DNA of 64,000 bases from Scytolyngbya sp. HA4215-MV1 (GTDB lineage Bacteria; Cyanobacteriota; Cyanobacteriia; Leptolyngbyales; Leptolyngbyaceae), in the NCBI GenBank assembly GCA_019359045.1, contig JAHHIA010000008.1:232803-296802 (forward strand). The letters are read 5' to 3'. Within the stretch, counting starts at the first letter, position 1, and the number at the start of each line of letters is the position of its first letter. A program made the position numbers and the translations under genes. Positions 17,875 through 27,618 of the stretch are shown here, piece by piece. The notes under the pieces were generated by a model. It saw nothing but the letters and a program-made list of their open reading frames with translations. It did no database searches and was not told where the DNA came from.

Positions 17875-20433
17875 TTAAGGGGGCGCCACTTCAGAATCTG
17901 GAGGTTCGGGATCAGTGTCTCTGGGTGTAGTTACTTCCAGAGAAAAGCTCTGGGGATCGGGTTCTCTGGCTTTTGTTGCTTCTAAATCCCATTGATTGTC
18001 CGCTGCCACGACAGGTTCCCGAGGCAGTTCACGTGGTTCGGTCGAAAAGCCTGCTGGAGAGGACCCAAAAGTATGGGGCCAAGGGCGGGTCGAAGTAACT
18101 GGGTCGGCAATACCGATTGCGTCTGCCTCTAAATCTGCCAGATTTAGAGGCAGTGAGGAGAAATCAACCAGATTTTCGAGCGTTTTCAAAACTTCACTTG
18201 CAGATTGGTATCGCTGTTTGAAGTCGTAGCGCACCATCTTGCTGAGGATGGCAATGAGACCGTGACTTGCCTTAACACGGTGTTTCCAAAGGATTTCGCC
18301 GGTTTTAGGATTTTCTTGGAACTGACCGGGTTGGCAACCCGAAAGCGCCTGGATGACAGTCATGCCAACTGCATAGAGATCACTGTTAAAGCGGGGTGAT
18401 CCCATGCACTGTTCTGGAGGCATAAACCCACGAGTGCCAATTCCAACAGTCATATTGCTGGGTTCTTCGCCCTCAGCGATTTGAGTGTGTAATTCTTTAA
18501 CTGCACCAAAGTCAATTAAGACTAATTTGTTATCCGATCGCCTCCGGATGATATTGCTCGGTTTAATGTCCCGGTGAATGACGCCTTGTTGATGGACATA
18601 GACTAAAATTTGTAACAATTCTCTCAGCATGACCAGAATGATCTTTTCAGGCAATTGCTTGCCCAGTGTCATCTCTTGGCTGAGGGGAGACCCATCAATA
18701 TATTCTTGAATTAAATAAAACTCTTCATCTTCCTCGAAATAGGCAAGGAGTTGAGGAATTTGGCTGTGACTGCCCAATTTCTCCAGCGCCTCTGCTTCTT
18801 TGATAAACAGCCGTCGCGCCAGCCGAATAATCTTAGGATTGTTGCTGGTGGGTCTGAGGCGCTTGACGACGCAAATTGGGTTGCCAGGACGCTGAGTATC
18901 TTCAGCAAGATAGGTCTCGCCAAATCCACCGGCGCTAAGAACTTCAATAACTTTGTAACGAGCACCTAACTTGCGTCCAACAATTTCATCTTGATGGGCA
19001 GGCAGTAAATCTTGCAAATCATCTTGTTGGCTGAGAATTTCTTGCACGATCGGGGCGGCAGCATAACTTTTTAAGGTGTCGCGAAGTTTGAGCTTTTTCA
19101 GATAGTCGCTGGTCGTGCCGATCAACAGGTAACCGAATCCAGTGAGTACGATCGCCGTAATAGGTGTGGCAATTGGCAAAAGTAGATTGCCGAGGTAGAA
19201 GGTGAGATACCCTGCGACGCCCCAACTGCTTGCCAGGGCGATCGCCCAAATCAACCGCCCGGAGGCAATGCGTCTTCTGGCTTGCAAAAAAGCAGCCCCA
19301 GCCACCCCCCCACCGACGAAAAGGGCTTGCATAGCTGAGTTGGGTAAGGCGTCGCGAATCGCTCGTCCTGACAACAAAGTGGCGATCGCATTGGCATGAA
19401 GCTCCACGCCAGGCATCTTGCCGAAAGGGGTATTTTGAAAATCTTGGAGAGAGATGGCAGTGGGACCAATCAACACAATCTTGCCGGCAAAATATTTGCC
19501 TTTTTCCAGATACGTGTTCCAATTCTCATTGTCCAACACGTCTCGAAAGGGGACCTGATCAAAGGTTCCGGCGGGTCCGTAGTAATTAATTTGATTGCCT
19601 CGATTGACTGGCAAGTTGAGTTTGGGTTGGCTACGTTGGGCTGCCTGAAGGGTCGCTTCTGCCAGGGATGGGGTTTGTTTTTGCCACTGAGAGACGACTT
19701 CTGACAAATCGGGTTGTGTCTGTGTCAGCTGGTTAAGATATTCACTTCCCAACTGATAAATTGTGCCATTCACCTCGGGTTTAAAATTGACTGACCCAAT
19801 CGACTGGGAAGGCTTACTCAGTTCAGGAAGGGGGGCAACAAATTGGGTAACCCCTCCCTGGCGAATGTCACCATCTTCATAAACTCCTGCCAGGGTGACG
19901 CGATCGGCATAGCGCTTTAGGATTTGTTGCAAGACGCGATCGTCGGCTGCACCGTAGCTACTGGCATCGGCAAGAATCACATCGACAGTCACAGTCCGCG
20001 CCCCAGCGGTCATTAGGCGATCGATGACCGCTGCGTACGTGGCGCGTTCTAGGGGCCATTTGAGTGATTGTGAGTCAGTTTTCGAGTTCCCGTTCAGTCC
20101 GGCTGAGTCACTTTTAGCGGGGGAATATTCATCCAGTTTAGAGAGTGAATATTCATCCAGTTTGAGAATGACAATTTCAGCCGGAGGAGCAATGGTGCCA
20201 CGCACTGTAAAAAAGAGCGTTTGGGTTTGGCGTTCCATTTTTTGCACCACAGCTGGTTGGGTAAAAACCGAGATTGCTGCAGTGAGGGTGCAAACGCCTG
20301 CAAGTCCGTGCCCCAGATGATTGAGCCGCAAGCGTTTTAACCAGGTCTGGGCAATGGTTTGATAATCGCTGAACTGGTGTCTGGCTGCGGGAACATTGCT
20401 TACCGTAGAAGAGGACGAAGAGTGTTTATCCAT
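17875..20433 (-). CDS. CHASE2-domain Ser/Thr protein kinase
   Basis: An 852-residue transmembrane receptor kinase. A helix near residues 42-58 precedes an extracytoplasmic CHASE2 sensor domain (about 65-355, including VDVILADASSYGAADDRVL and the LIGPTAISLQD motif). Three membrane helices follow (about 365-450), then a Hanks-type kinase from about 485 with AGGFGETYLAED, HRDIKPSN and DFGAVKE. All main catalytic residues are kept. The last 100 residues are acidic and proline-rich, without a domain I recognise. The start is taken at ATG 20433, four codons inside the longest frame. Confidence 0.9.
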   Translation of the reverse strand: MDKHSSSSSTVSNVPAARHQFSDYQTIAQTWLKRLRLNHLGHGLAGVCTLTAAISVFTQPAVVQKMERQTQTLFFTVRGTIAPPAEIVILKLDEYSLSKLDEYSPAKSDSAGLNGNSKTDSQSLKWPLERATYAAVIDRLMTAGARTVTVDVILADASSYGAADDRVLQQILKRYADRVTLAGVYEDGDIRQGGVTQFVAPLPELSKPSQSIGSVNFKPEVNGTIYQLGSEYLNQLTQTQPDLSEVVSQWQKQTPSLAEATLQAAQRSQPKLNLPVNRGNQINYYGPAGTFDQVPFRDVLDNENWNTYLEKGKYFAGKIVLIGPTAISLQDFQNTPFGKMPGVELHANAIATLLSGRAIRDALPNSAMQALFVGGGVAGAAFLQARRRIASGRLIWAIALASSWGVAGYLTFYLGNLLLPIATPITAIVLTGFGYLLIGTTSDYLKKLKLRDTLKSYAAAPIVQEILSQQDDLQDLLPAHQDEIVGRKLGARYKVIEVLSAGGFGETYLAEDTQRPGNPICVVKRLRPTSNNPKIIRLARRLFIKEAEALEKLGSHSQIPQLLAYFEEDEEFYLIQEYIDGSPLSQEMTLGKQLPEKIILVMLRELLQILVYVHQQGVIHRDIKPSNIIRRRSDNKLVLIDFGAVKELHTQIAEGEEPSNMTVGIGTRGFMPPEQCMGSPRFNSDLYAVGMTVIQALSGCQPGQFQENPKTGEILWKHRVKASHGLIAILSKMVRYDFKQRYQSASEVLKTLENLVDFSSLPLNLADLEADAIGIADPVTSTRPWPHTFGSSPAGFSTEPRELPREPVVAADNQWDLEATKAREPDPQSFSLEVTTPRDTDPEPPDSEVAPP

Positions 20434-21004
20434 TGCCAACCCCAACTCCAGGGTTATAAAAAAGGCTCAGAAAAAGGCTCAGATCGGGGTAGGGCAGAAT
20501 GGCAACCTGATTGGGATTCACAATAATTCTGTGGATGCAACCCATTCTAGATGGCAAGTCTGGCTTGGTGCCAACTGGATTGTTGGCTCAATTTCAGAAA
20601 AAAGATGACTGGACTGACAGGCTTTGCTCTAAACGCTTCGCTCTTAATTCATTCTCATCCACAGATAACCCTTGTTTTGAGGAATAGGGTCGTTCTGAAT
20701 GTCCCATCTTTACAAACACCCTTTAACATTGAGGGCATGATGGATTGGCAAAGCGTTCAAATTCAACGTTCGTTTTTCCAAGAACTCTCTACACTGGAAA
20801 TTTCAGTGAGTTACAGTGAGATGACTTGCTGCAAGCTAGGATGGACTGACTTGCAATTGCCCGACCCGTCCTGGAAATATCTCTAGAATGCTTCTAAAAA
20901 GGTGCCTACGATTGTTACCACAAATCTACTCATTGTTAGAATCAAGTATCTGAATTAACCTTCCATCATAAATTTTCCTTACGAATTTCTAGGTCTAAGT
21001 TTCT
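20434..21004. other. Intergenic region, nothing recognised
   Basis: A 571-base gap between the divergent CHASE2 kinase and LabA-like genes. Possible reading frames have no coding character. A short direct repeat CAGTGAG...CAGTGAG occurs near 20810. No convincing promoter, hairpin or RNA gene was found. Confidence 0.4.
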
Positions 21005-21526
21005 ATGCAATACTCCAGAAACCGTCTATCAATCTTTGTGGACGGGAATAATATGTTCTACGCCCAACAAAAGAATGGCTGGTTTTTTGACCCCAAGCGG
21101 GTTTTGGAATATTTCACCCACGAAACCCCTGATACATTGCTAGTCAATGCATTTTGGTACACGGGTTTGAAAGATCCTCAGGATCAACGCGGGTTTCGAG
21201 ATGCGTTGATCAGTTTGGGATATACCGTGCGAACTAAAATTCTGAAAGAATATTACGACGATAATTCGGGTCGCTATTCTCAAAAAGCTAACCTAGATAT
21301 TGAAATCGTTGTAGACATGTTTAACACTGTCAATCAATACGATCGCGTCATTCTTTTTAGTGGCGATGGCGATTTTGAACGGGCAATTGAACTTCTGCGT
21401 TCTAAAGACACTCATATTACAGTGGTTTCGACGGAAGGCATGATTGCCAGAGAACTACGCAATGTCACCGATCGATACATTGATTTAAATGATATTCGCG
21501 ATTATATTGAAAAATCTGATTATTAG
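21005..21526 (+). CDS. LabA-like NYN-domain protein
   Basis: A 173-residue protein made almost entirely of one NYN (PIN-like nuclease fold) domain. Acidic residues of the expected metal site are visible: FVDGNN (Asp13), DIEIVVDMF and FSGDGDFERAIELL. The LabA group is best known from Synechococcus elongatus, where LabA takes part in negative feedback of clock-controlled expression. Whether this copy is the orthologue cannot be told, as cyanobacteria carry several. A good intrinsic terminator follows 60 bases after the stop, so it is probably monocistronic. Confidence 0.85.
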   Translation: MQYSRNRLSIFVDGNNMFYAQQKNGWFFDPKRVLEYFTHETPDTLLVNAFWYTGLKDPQDQRGFRDALISLGYTVRTKILKEYYDDNSGRYSQKANLDIEIVVDMFNTVNQYDRVILFSGDGDFERAIELLRSKDTHITVVSTEGMIARELRNVTDRYIDLNDIRDYIEKSDY

Positions 21527-21585
21527 ATTTGATTTTATTTCAATATCGGGTATTTAGGGCGAAACGATCATTCAAAAAAATTAGT

Positions 21586-21622
21586 AGTCAGGAGTGAGAG
21601 CAACACTGACTCCTGGCTTTTT
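21586..21622 (+). terminator. Intrinsic terminator after the LabA-like gene
   Basis: The stem AGTCAGGAGT (21586-21595) pairs with ACTCCTGGCT (21609-21618) with one G-T wobble, across a 13-base loop. The stem runs directly into TTTTT. The position, about 60 bases after the stop codon, fits rho-independent termination on the plus strand. Confidence 0.7.
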
Positions 21623-21776
21623 GTGCTCTTCAATGAGTGGTCGAGGAGTGGGACTTTTCCAGAATCCCCTGAAACTTGCTGAAAATCACCCTACTGCATC
21701 TATCGTCAGCCTAAAATGGTTGATATTGTCTTGTTGTCCCTTCGTTTAGACCTTTATCCTAGATATTTGTTGTGCC

Positions 21777-23432
21777 ATGAAGACGCAATCTCAGCCTGAC
21801 CGCATCATTATTTTCGATACCACGCTTCGAGATGGGGAACAATGCCCCGGTGCAACTCTGAATGTGGATGAAAAACTGACGATCGCGCGTCAACTGGCAC
21901 GACTAGGCGTTGATGTAATCGAAGCAGGGTTTGCGTTTGCCAGTCCGGGAGATTTTGAAGCTGTTGAAAAAATTTCGGCGGCCGTGGGAACCGAAAATGG
22001 ACCCGTGATTTGCAGTTTGGCGCGTGCGATTAAAGCTGATATTGAGGCGGCGGCTAGAGCGCTGAAACCTGCTGCTAAGGGTAGAATTCATACCTTCATT
22101 TCAACTTCTGATATTCACTTGGAATATCAGTTGAAAAAGACTCGATCGGAAGTGCTGGCGATCGCGGAGGAAATGGTTGCCTATGCCAAGTCCTTTATGG
22201 ACGACGTAGAATTTTCTCCGATGGATGCAGCACGTTCTGACCCAGAATTTCTCTATCAGGTGTTGGAACGGGCGATCTCAGCCGGAGCCAATACGGTCAA
22301 CATTCCTGACACGGTTGGCTACATGATGCCGGAGGAGTTTGGCAATCTGATCCGGGGCATCCGTGAAAATGTGCCCAATATCGACCAGGCGATCATTTCG
22401 GTGCATGGACACAATGACCTGGGTTTGGCAGTGGCAAATTTCCTGGAAGCAGTGAAAAATGGTGCCCGGCAGTTGGAATGTACGATTAACGGCATTGGTG
22501 AACGCGCTGGCAACTCTGCTTTGGAAGAGTTGGTCATGGCGCTACATGTGCGACGGCAATACTTCAATCCCTATCTAGGGCGTTCGATCGATTCGGAAGC
22601 GGGGTTGACCAATATTGATACACGCCAGATTTACAAAACTTCGCGGATGGTATCCAACTTGACTGGCATGTTGGTGCAGCCCAATAAGGCGATCGTCGGC
22701 TCTAATGCGTTCGCCCATGAGTCGGGTATCCACCAGGATGGAGTGCTGAAAAACAAATTGACCTACGAAATTATGGATGCTCAGTCGATTGGTTTGACTG
22801 ACAATCAGATTGTGTTGGGCAAGCACTCTGGTCGCAATGCCTTCCGCACCCGGCTGAAAGAGCTGGGGTTTGATTTATCTGAACAAGAATTGAACAAAGC
22901 TTTTCTCCGGTTCAAGGAATTGGCAGACAAGAAGAAAGATGTGACTGACTGGGATCTGGAAGCGATCGTCAATGACGAGATTCAGCAAGCTCCCGATCTG
23001 TTCCGGTTAGAACGGGTTCAGGTTTCTTGCGGCGACCATGCTTGCCCCACTGCAACGGTGACACTCCTGACGCCAGATGGGCAAGAATTGACTGATGCGG
23101 CGATCGGGACAGGTCCAGTAGATGCGGTTTACCAGGCGATTAACCGTCTGGTAAATGTACCGAATCAGTTAATCGAATTTTCGGTGCAATCAGTCACTGC
23201 TGGGATCGACGCGATCGGTGAAGTCACGATTCGTCTCCGGTATGACGGACGAATTTTCTCTGGGCATTCTGCTAATACAGATATTATCGTTGCGTCTGCT
23301 CAAGCTTATGTGAACGCGCTCAATCGCCTGTATGTCTCCTTGCAGCGACAAGCATCGGATGAAAAAAATTCTGAGATGTCCAACCGCCCCAGTAACGCTT
23401 CCATCGTTTCTATGGTCGAAGGTTCGGTGTAG
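21777..23432 (+). CDS. leuA: 2-isopropylmalate synthase
   Basis: First committed enzyme of leucine synthesis, condensing acetyl-CoA with 2-oxoisovalerate. 551 residues, the full bacterial length. The N-terminal TIM barrel begins [16 protein letters not shown] and has the metal-binding HGHNDLG. The sequence [12 protein letters not shown] follows, and the C-terminal LeuA dimer/regulatory domain occupies about residues 390-530 ([31 protein letters not shown]), the site of leucine feedback inhibition in relatives. Transcribed alone; the next gene starts 68 bases downstream. Confidence 0.96.
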   Translation: MKTQSQPDRIIIFDTTLRDGEQCPGATLNVDEKLTIARQLARLGVDVIEAGFAFASPGDFEAVEKISAAVGTENGPVICSLARAIKADIEAAARALKPAAKGRIHTFISTSDIHLEYQLKKTRSEVLAIAEEMVAYAKSFMDDVEFSPMDAARSDPEFLYQVLERAISAGANTVNIPDTVGYMMPEEFGNLIRGIRENVPNIDQAIISVHGHNDLGLAVANFLEAVKNGARQLECTINGIGERAGNSALEELVMALHVRRQYFNPYLGRSIDSEAGLTNIDTRQIYKTSRMVSNLTGMLVQPNKAIVGSNAFAHESGIHQDGVLKNKLTYEIMDAQSIGLTDNQIVLGKHSGRNAFRTRLKELGFDLSEQELNKAFLRFKELADKKKDVTDWDLEAIVNDEIQQAPDLFRLERVQVSCGDHACPTATVTLLTPDGQELTDAAIGTGPVDAVYQAINRLVNVPNQLIEFSVQSVTAGIDAIGEVTIRLRYDGRIFSGHSANTDIIVASAQAYVNALNRLYVSLQRQASDEKNSEMSNRPSNASIVSMVEGSV

Positions 23433-23500
23433 ATGACTACCCAGTCGGTGAAGTTGCTGGTATTGTAATCTTCAGCGACTTTTCTTAATAATTCTAGAAG

Positions 23501-25657
23501 ATGCCTTCTGCCCGTGTTTTCTGGTTGCTTTCCAAGAAGCAGCTAATTGATGCTGGCTTGCTGATATTGCTGGCGCTTTTAACGGTTGCGGTGACCGTTC
23601 TTTATACCTCTCAGGAACAAAACTTTTACTGGTGGGTGGACTGGTACAACCGCACCGTTCTAATTGCTGACCTGTGGCGGGACTCTCCCCGGACTGCCCT
23701 GCTTCAAGTGCAAATCTCCCTTACTTGGGAGCGCAATAGCCTGTTCACCCTGCCCCTCCTACCTTTTTTGTTGACTTTTGGCAATTCCCGTCCAGTTTAT
23801 GAGACGGGGTTGGTATTGATTTATTTGTTGCCGTTTAGCTTGGCAATGGGGGCGTTGGCAACGCGCCTGATTTTGGCGCCTGCAAGACCGGTATTTTGGT
23901 CTACTGCACTGCTGACCTTGTTGGTGCCAGTGACCTGGAGTGCCACCTTGCTGGGCATTCCTGATACAGGTGGTGCGACCTTTTTAGCCCTGGCAGGTTG
24001 GGTCTACCTGAAAGAGAAGTCGTTGAAAAGCTGGCGACGTGCGATCGTCATTGGGGCGTTGCTGGCAGCGGCAATTTTGTTACGTCGTCATTTTGTCTAT
24101 GGCGCGATCGCGGGCTTAACCGCAATGCTGCTATCGGCTATCGTGCCGTTTTGGCAAGCTTCTCGTCATGATCTGCGTCTGGCTCGTCGTCACTTTCTAC
24201 ACCATCTTTTGCAGGTGGGGTTGATTACGCTGACTTGCCTAGTTTTGTTGTTGGTGATTGCTTGGGGCTTTACTACTAAGGCGCTGACCCATAACTATGA
24301 CGATCTTTACGCTTCCTGGAGTCTGCCCCTGAGCGATATTACCGAACGATATCTGCGCTACTATGGCTGGGCAACTTGGGCGATCGTCTTTGCAGGGTTG
24401 GTGGTTGGTACCGTGACCCGGCGGCTTTCGCGATCGGCACTCCTTTTCGTTGTAATTTGGGGCGGTATGGCGCTGGTTGAGTGGCTCATTGTTTTGCGAT
24501 ATGGCAATGTGTTCTACAGCCTGCACATCACCCCCGTAATTGTCTTAGGACTCGCTGCCTTTTTTTGGACAGTTTGGGGGAGTCTTGCTCACAAGCCTCA
24601 AAAACTGGCGCTGGGATTGGCGAGCGTTTTTTTGGGATTGAATCTCATTTTTGGGCTCACGCCCCTGGGGCGCTTTACCCCAGCAGTTCCCTGGTTTGCC
24701 CTGAGTATGCCGCCCCTGGTCAAGACCGACTATCAGGAAACAGTCCGATTAATTGACTATCTACGGCAACTGGCGCCCGATCAGGAACCCATCTATGTGC
24801 TGGGAATTCAGCGACTTCAGTTGACTCCCAGCCTGATTGGCTCTGGTGAACGATATTTGTATGGCAACAGCGGTTCATATTTGAACTTGCTGGCAACACC
24901 ACAAGTGGATTCACAAGACTTTTACCCTTTGGAACCGCTGTTAAAGTCTCGATATGTTGTAGTTCCAGACCCTTTACCCGTTTATCCTGGTAGTGTCACG
25001 AAAGTGCCTGTCGTGGGTGAGTGGCTTTTGCCGCAAGAGCATGATGTGGCGTGGGTCGTGGCAGATGCCTTTAAGCAAAATTGGCAGATTGCCCAAGATT
25101 TTCGTCGCTTACCGAGCCAGTTTCATTTTGAAAATGGCACTCAGATCAGCATTTACGAGCGCACTCGCCCGACCCCGTTGCCTGTCGCAGTCAAAACTTT
25201 GGCAGCGATGGGGCAGCGCATTGGCACTCGTCCGGGGGGACAACCCGACTGGATTAGCCTCAGTCCCAGTTTTGGTCAAACTTTGGTCAATAACTACAGC
25301 GGCACTTCCTATCGATTGGTGAGTTTTCCAAGTCGTGGCGGGGATAATGCAGCAGCATTTCTCTATGTCGGCCGGCTTTCTAAAGAAATGCGGGTGACGG
25401 GATTGCTGGATCTCTGGAGTGAGCCTTGTGTAGCGGCTTCAATCCAGTTTCAATTTCTCGATCATCAGGGCAATCCGGTGGGGAGAGCTACAAGGTTGCC
25501 AACCCCGACTGGGTTAATCAAGTTCTCACAGGCACTCAAGAGCGATCGCGCTGACTATTTGCTGCTCAAAGTCTTTAGTACTGCCAATACTAATGAAGGC
25601 ATGAGTTACTGCACGGTGGATATCAATCGCCTTTCTGTCTCAGAACGATCGTCCTAA
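23501..25657 (+). CDS. Large multi-pass membrane protein, glycosyltransferase-like
   Basis: A 718-residue protein. Residues about 15-400 contain roughly ten hydrophobic helices, with an extracytoplasmic loop after the first (YWWVDWYNRTVLIADLWRDSP) like the acidic first loop of GT-C and GT39 glycosyltransferases. The C-terminal 300 residues are soluble and strand-rich (YVLGIQRLQLTPSLIGSGERYLYGNS; a jelly-roll-like end with two Cys). The architecture suggests a lipid-linked sugar transferase or polysaccharide modification enzyme, but no catalytic motif was confirmed. A methyltransferase gene follows 102 bases later. Confidence 0.6.
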   Translation: MPSARVFWLLSKKQLIDAGLLILLALLTVAVTVLYTSQEQNFYWWVDWYNRTVLIADLWRDSPRTALLQVQISLTWERNSLFTLPLLPFLLTFGNSRPVYETGLVLIYLLPFSLAMGALATRLILAPARPVFWSTALLTLLVPVTWSATLLGIPDTGGATFLALAGWVYLKEKSLKSWRRAIVIGALLAAAILLRRHFVYGAIAGLTAMLLSAIVPFWQASRHDLRLARRHFLHHLLQVGLITLTCLVLLLVIAWGFTTKALTHNYDDLYASWSLPLSDITERYLRYYGWATWAIVFAGLVVGTVTRRLSRSALLFVVIWGGMALVEWLIVLRYGNVFYSLHITPVIVLGLAAFFWTVWGSLAHKPQKLALGLASVFLGLNLIFGLTPLGRFTPAVPWFALSMPPLVKTDYQETVRLIDYLRQLAPDQEPIYVLGIQRLQLTPSLIGSGERYLYGNSGSYLNLLATPQVDSQDFYPLEPLLKSRYVVVPDPLPVYPGSVTKVPVVGEWLLPQEHDVAWVVADAFKQNWQIAQDFRRLPSQFHFENGTQISIYERTRPTPLPVAVKTLAAMGQRIGTRPGGQPDWISLSPSFGQTLVNNYSGTSYRLVSFPSRGGDNAAAFLYVGRLSKEMRVTGLLDLWSEPCVAASIQFQFLDHQGNPVGRATRLPTPTGLIKFSQALKSDRADYLLLKVFSTANTNEGMSYCTVDINRLSVSERSS

Positions 25658-25759
25658 AGCCCAATCCTTGACTCCCAAAAAACTGCACATCCGCCGACTG
25701 TTATGCTACAGAATGGATGATTGCTTTCGTCTCGATTTTACATTCGCCAATCCAATTTC

Positions 25760-26563
25760 ATGCTACAAGACGATATCCTCAAAAAAGAACGCGAGTTTCA
25801 TGACCAGTGGGCAAGTACGATCGATGTCGATGGCATTCGGGTTGCCGATTATTTTGAAGCCTGTACGGCACCTGAAAATCGCTTCATTCTGAAGCATTTG
25901 GGCGATATCCGAGACAAGTATTTGCTGGATTTGGGGTGTGGTGCCGGAGAAAACAGCGTTTATTTTGCTCAGCGGGGGGCACGTTGTGTTGCGTCAGATT
26001 ATTCTCCTGGTATGGTGGAAGTAGCGCTCAAACTGGCTGAAAGCAATGGGGTGCAGGTGGAAGGGCGAACGATTAATGCGATGGCGATCGACTTTCCCGA
26101 CAATACCTTCGACATTGTTTATGCGTCTAATCTGCTGCATCACATCCCCGATCCAGAACTGACGTTGCTGGAAATGCATCGCATCCTGAAGCCGGGTGGC
26201 AAAGCTTGTTTCTGGGACCCGCTCAAGCACAATCCGGTGATTAATGTCTATCGTCGTATGGCGACTGAAGTGCGTACCGAAGATGAAACACCGTTGGATA
26301 TCAATCTGGTGCGGATGATTCAGTCCACGTTTGCGACCACGAAGTACGATACGTTTTGGCTGGCAACCCTCTGGATTTTCTTGCAGTTTTACCTGATTGA
26401 ACGAGTCAACCCCAATGAGGAACGCTACTGGAAAAAAATCATCATTGAGCAAGATCGGCTGAGGGGCGAATATCTGTTTTTAGAGAAGCTGGATACGCTG
26501 TTGAAGAAAATCCCCTTCATGAAGCGCTATGCCTGGAATCTCGCTGTAGTGGCGACCAAGTAA
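25760..26563 (+). CDS. Class I SAM-dependent methyltransferase
   Basis: A 267-residue methyltransferase with the Rossmann fold. Motif I is LLDLGCGAGENSVYFAQRGA (residues about 54-73), followed by ASDYSPGMVEVA, then FDIVYASNLLHHIPDPELTLLEMHRILKPGG, typical of Methyltransf_11/UbiE-like enzymes. The substrate is unknown. The start is taken at ATG 25760 (MLQDDILKKEREFHDQWA); the longer frame to 25721 adds unconserved residues. The stop is one base from the start of the following permease, so the two are surely co-transcribed. Confidence 0.88.
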   Translation: MLQDDILKKEREFHDQWASTIDVDGIRVADYFEACTAPENRFILKHLGDIRDKYLLDLGCGAGENSVYFAQRGARCVASDYSPGMVEVALKLAESNGVQVEGRTINAMAIDFPDNTFDIVYASNLLHHIPDPELTLLEMHRILKPGGKACFWDPLKHNPVINVYRRMATEVRTEDETPLDINLVRMIQSTFATTKYDTFWLATLWIFLQFYLIERVNPNEERYWKKIIIEQDRLRGEYLFLEKLDTLLKKIPFMKRYAWNLAVVATK

Positions 26564-26564
26564 G

Positions 26565-27404
26565 ATGACGCAGAAGCAGTGGTTTCAGTTCGGACAGCAA
26601 GTGGGTGTCTATGCACTGTTGATGACGATCGCTATTGCCATGCTAATTCCGTTGGTTTGGCTAATCAGCACCTCGTTGAAGTCTCCCACTGAGGATATCT
26701 TCCAGTTTCCACCTCACCTGCTGCCCAGCCAGCCGACGATGCAAAATTTTGTCGAAGTCTGGCAAACCAATCCTTTTGGGCGCTATCTGCTCAACAGCAC
26801 CCTGGTGGCGATGTTGACAGTTTGTCTGAACTTACTGTTTTGTTCGTTGGCGGCTTATCCATTGGCGCGGTTAGATTTTTGGGGACGTGATAGTATCTTC
26901 ACGGCGGTCGTCGCCACCATTATGATCCCATTTCAGATTGTGATGATTCCGCTATATATCCTCACAGTTCAATTGGGATTGAAAAATAGTTACCTGGGCA
27001 TTATCTTTCCAGCGATCGCGTCTGCCTTTGGCATCTTTTTGCTGCGACAAGCCTTTCAAGGAGTGCCCAAAGAATTGGAAGAAGCGGCGCGGATAGATGG
27101 TTGCTCAGAACTGGGATTGTGGTGGTGTGTAATGCTGCCGTCTGTTCGTCCGGCTCTGGTGACCCTGGCAATCTTCGTGTTCATTGGTTCCTGGAGCGAT
27201 TTTCTCTGGCCTCTGATTGTGCTGGATGATCCCAACTACTACACATTGCCGCTGGGGGTGGCATCCCTAGCAGGCACCTTTTCTTTGGACTGGCGCTTAA
27301 TTGCGGCAGGTTCTGTGATTTCGATCGCGCCAATTTTGCTGTTTTTCTTGGTGATGCAACGCTATATTGTGCCGACTGAAACGGGTAGTGGTGTGAAGGG
27401 GTAG
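26565..27404 (+). CDS. Orphan carbohydrate ABC transporter permease, MalG type
   Basis: A 279-residue permease with six hydrophobic segments and the ATPase-docking EAA loop (PKELEEAARIDGCSELGLWWCVMLPSVRP). Its sequence SPTEDIFQFPPHLLPSQPTMQNF is typical of the second permease of sugar and lipid-linked importers. No partner permease, binding protein or ATPase is adjacent. It starts one base after the methyltransferase stop. It presumably assembles with subunits encoded elsewhere; the importer at 14.7-17.7 kb already has its own MalG-type subunit. Confidence 0.88.
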   Translation: MTQKQWFQFGQQVGVYALLMTIAIAMLIPLVWLISTSLKSPTEDIFQFPPHLLPSQPTMQNFVEVWQTNPFGRYLLNSTLVAMLTVCLNLLFCSLAAYPLARLDFWGRDSIFTAVVATIMIPFQIVMIPLYILTVQLGLKNSYLGIIFPAIASAFGIFLLRQAFQGVPKELEEAARIDGCSELGLWWCVMLPSVRPALVTLAIFVFIGSWSDFLWPLIVLDDPNYYTLPLGVASLAGTFSLDWRLIAAGSVISIAPILLFFLVMQRYIVPTETGSGVKG

Positions 27405-27565
27405 GGCAATTGTTACAAAGTTGTATCAATTGTGAAGTTGTACGTGTTTTTAGGATGAAAATCGAGTTTTTGTAGGAACACTAAAATATGGGTACTGCTA
27501 AGAGGCAAAGTTGGCGCTCCAAGGTTGGCTTTGACACCCAAGCTTTAACAGTTCATCAGAAAATT

Positions 27566-27595
27566 TGAGAGTCGCGGCATGGGTTGCGGCTCTCA
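27566..27595 (+). promoter_or_regulatory. Leader hairpin upstream of the semialdehyde dehydrogenase gene
   Basis: TGAGAGTCGC (27566-27575) pairs with GCGGCTCTCA (27586-27595), with one wobble, around a 10-base loop. It ends 23 bases before the start codon and just before the strong ribosome-binding site AAAGGAG (27604-27610). It may influence translation. It does not match the glutamine riboswitch found in cyanobacteria. Confidence 0.45.
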
Positions 27596-27618
27596 GATTC
27601 TCTAAAGGAGAGGATGGT

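Noticed and set aside
20551..20886. A 111-codon frame between the CHASE2 kinase and the LabA-like gene
   Set aside because: Irregular composition, no ribosome-binding site and no recognisable motif.
27405..27618. Glutamine riboswitch in the gabD leader
   Set aside because: GTTCATC occurs, but the conserved GGAAGTAGG and closing GAAGGAACGC parts are absent.
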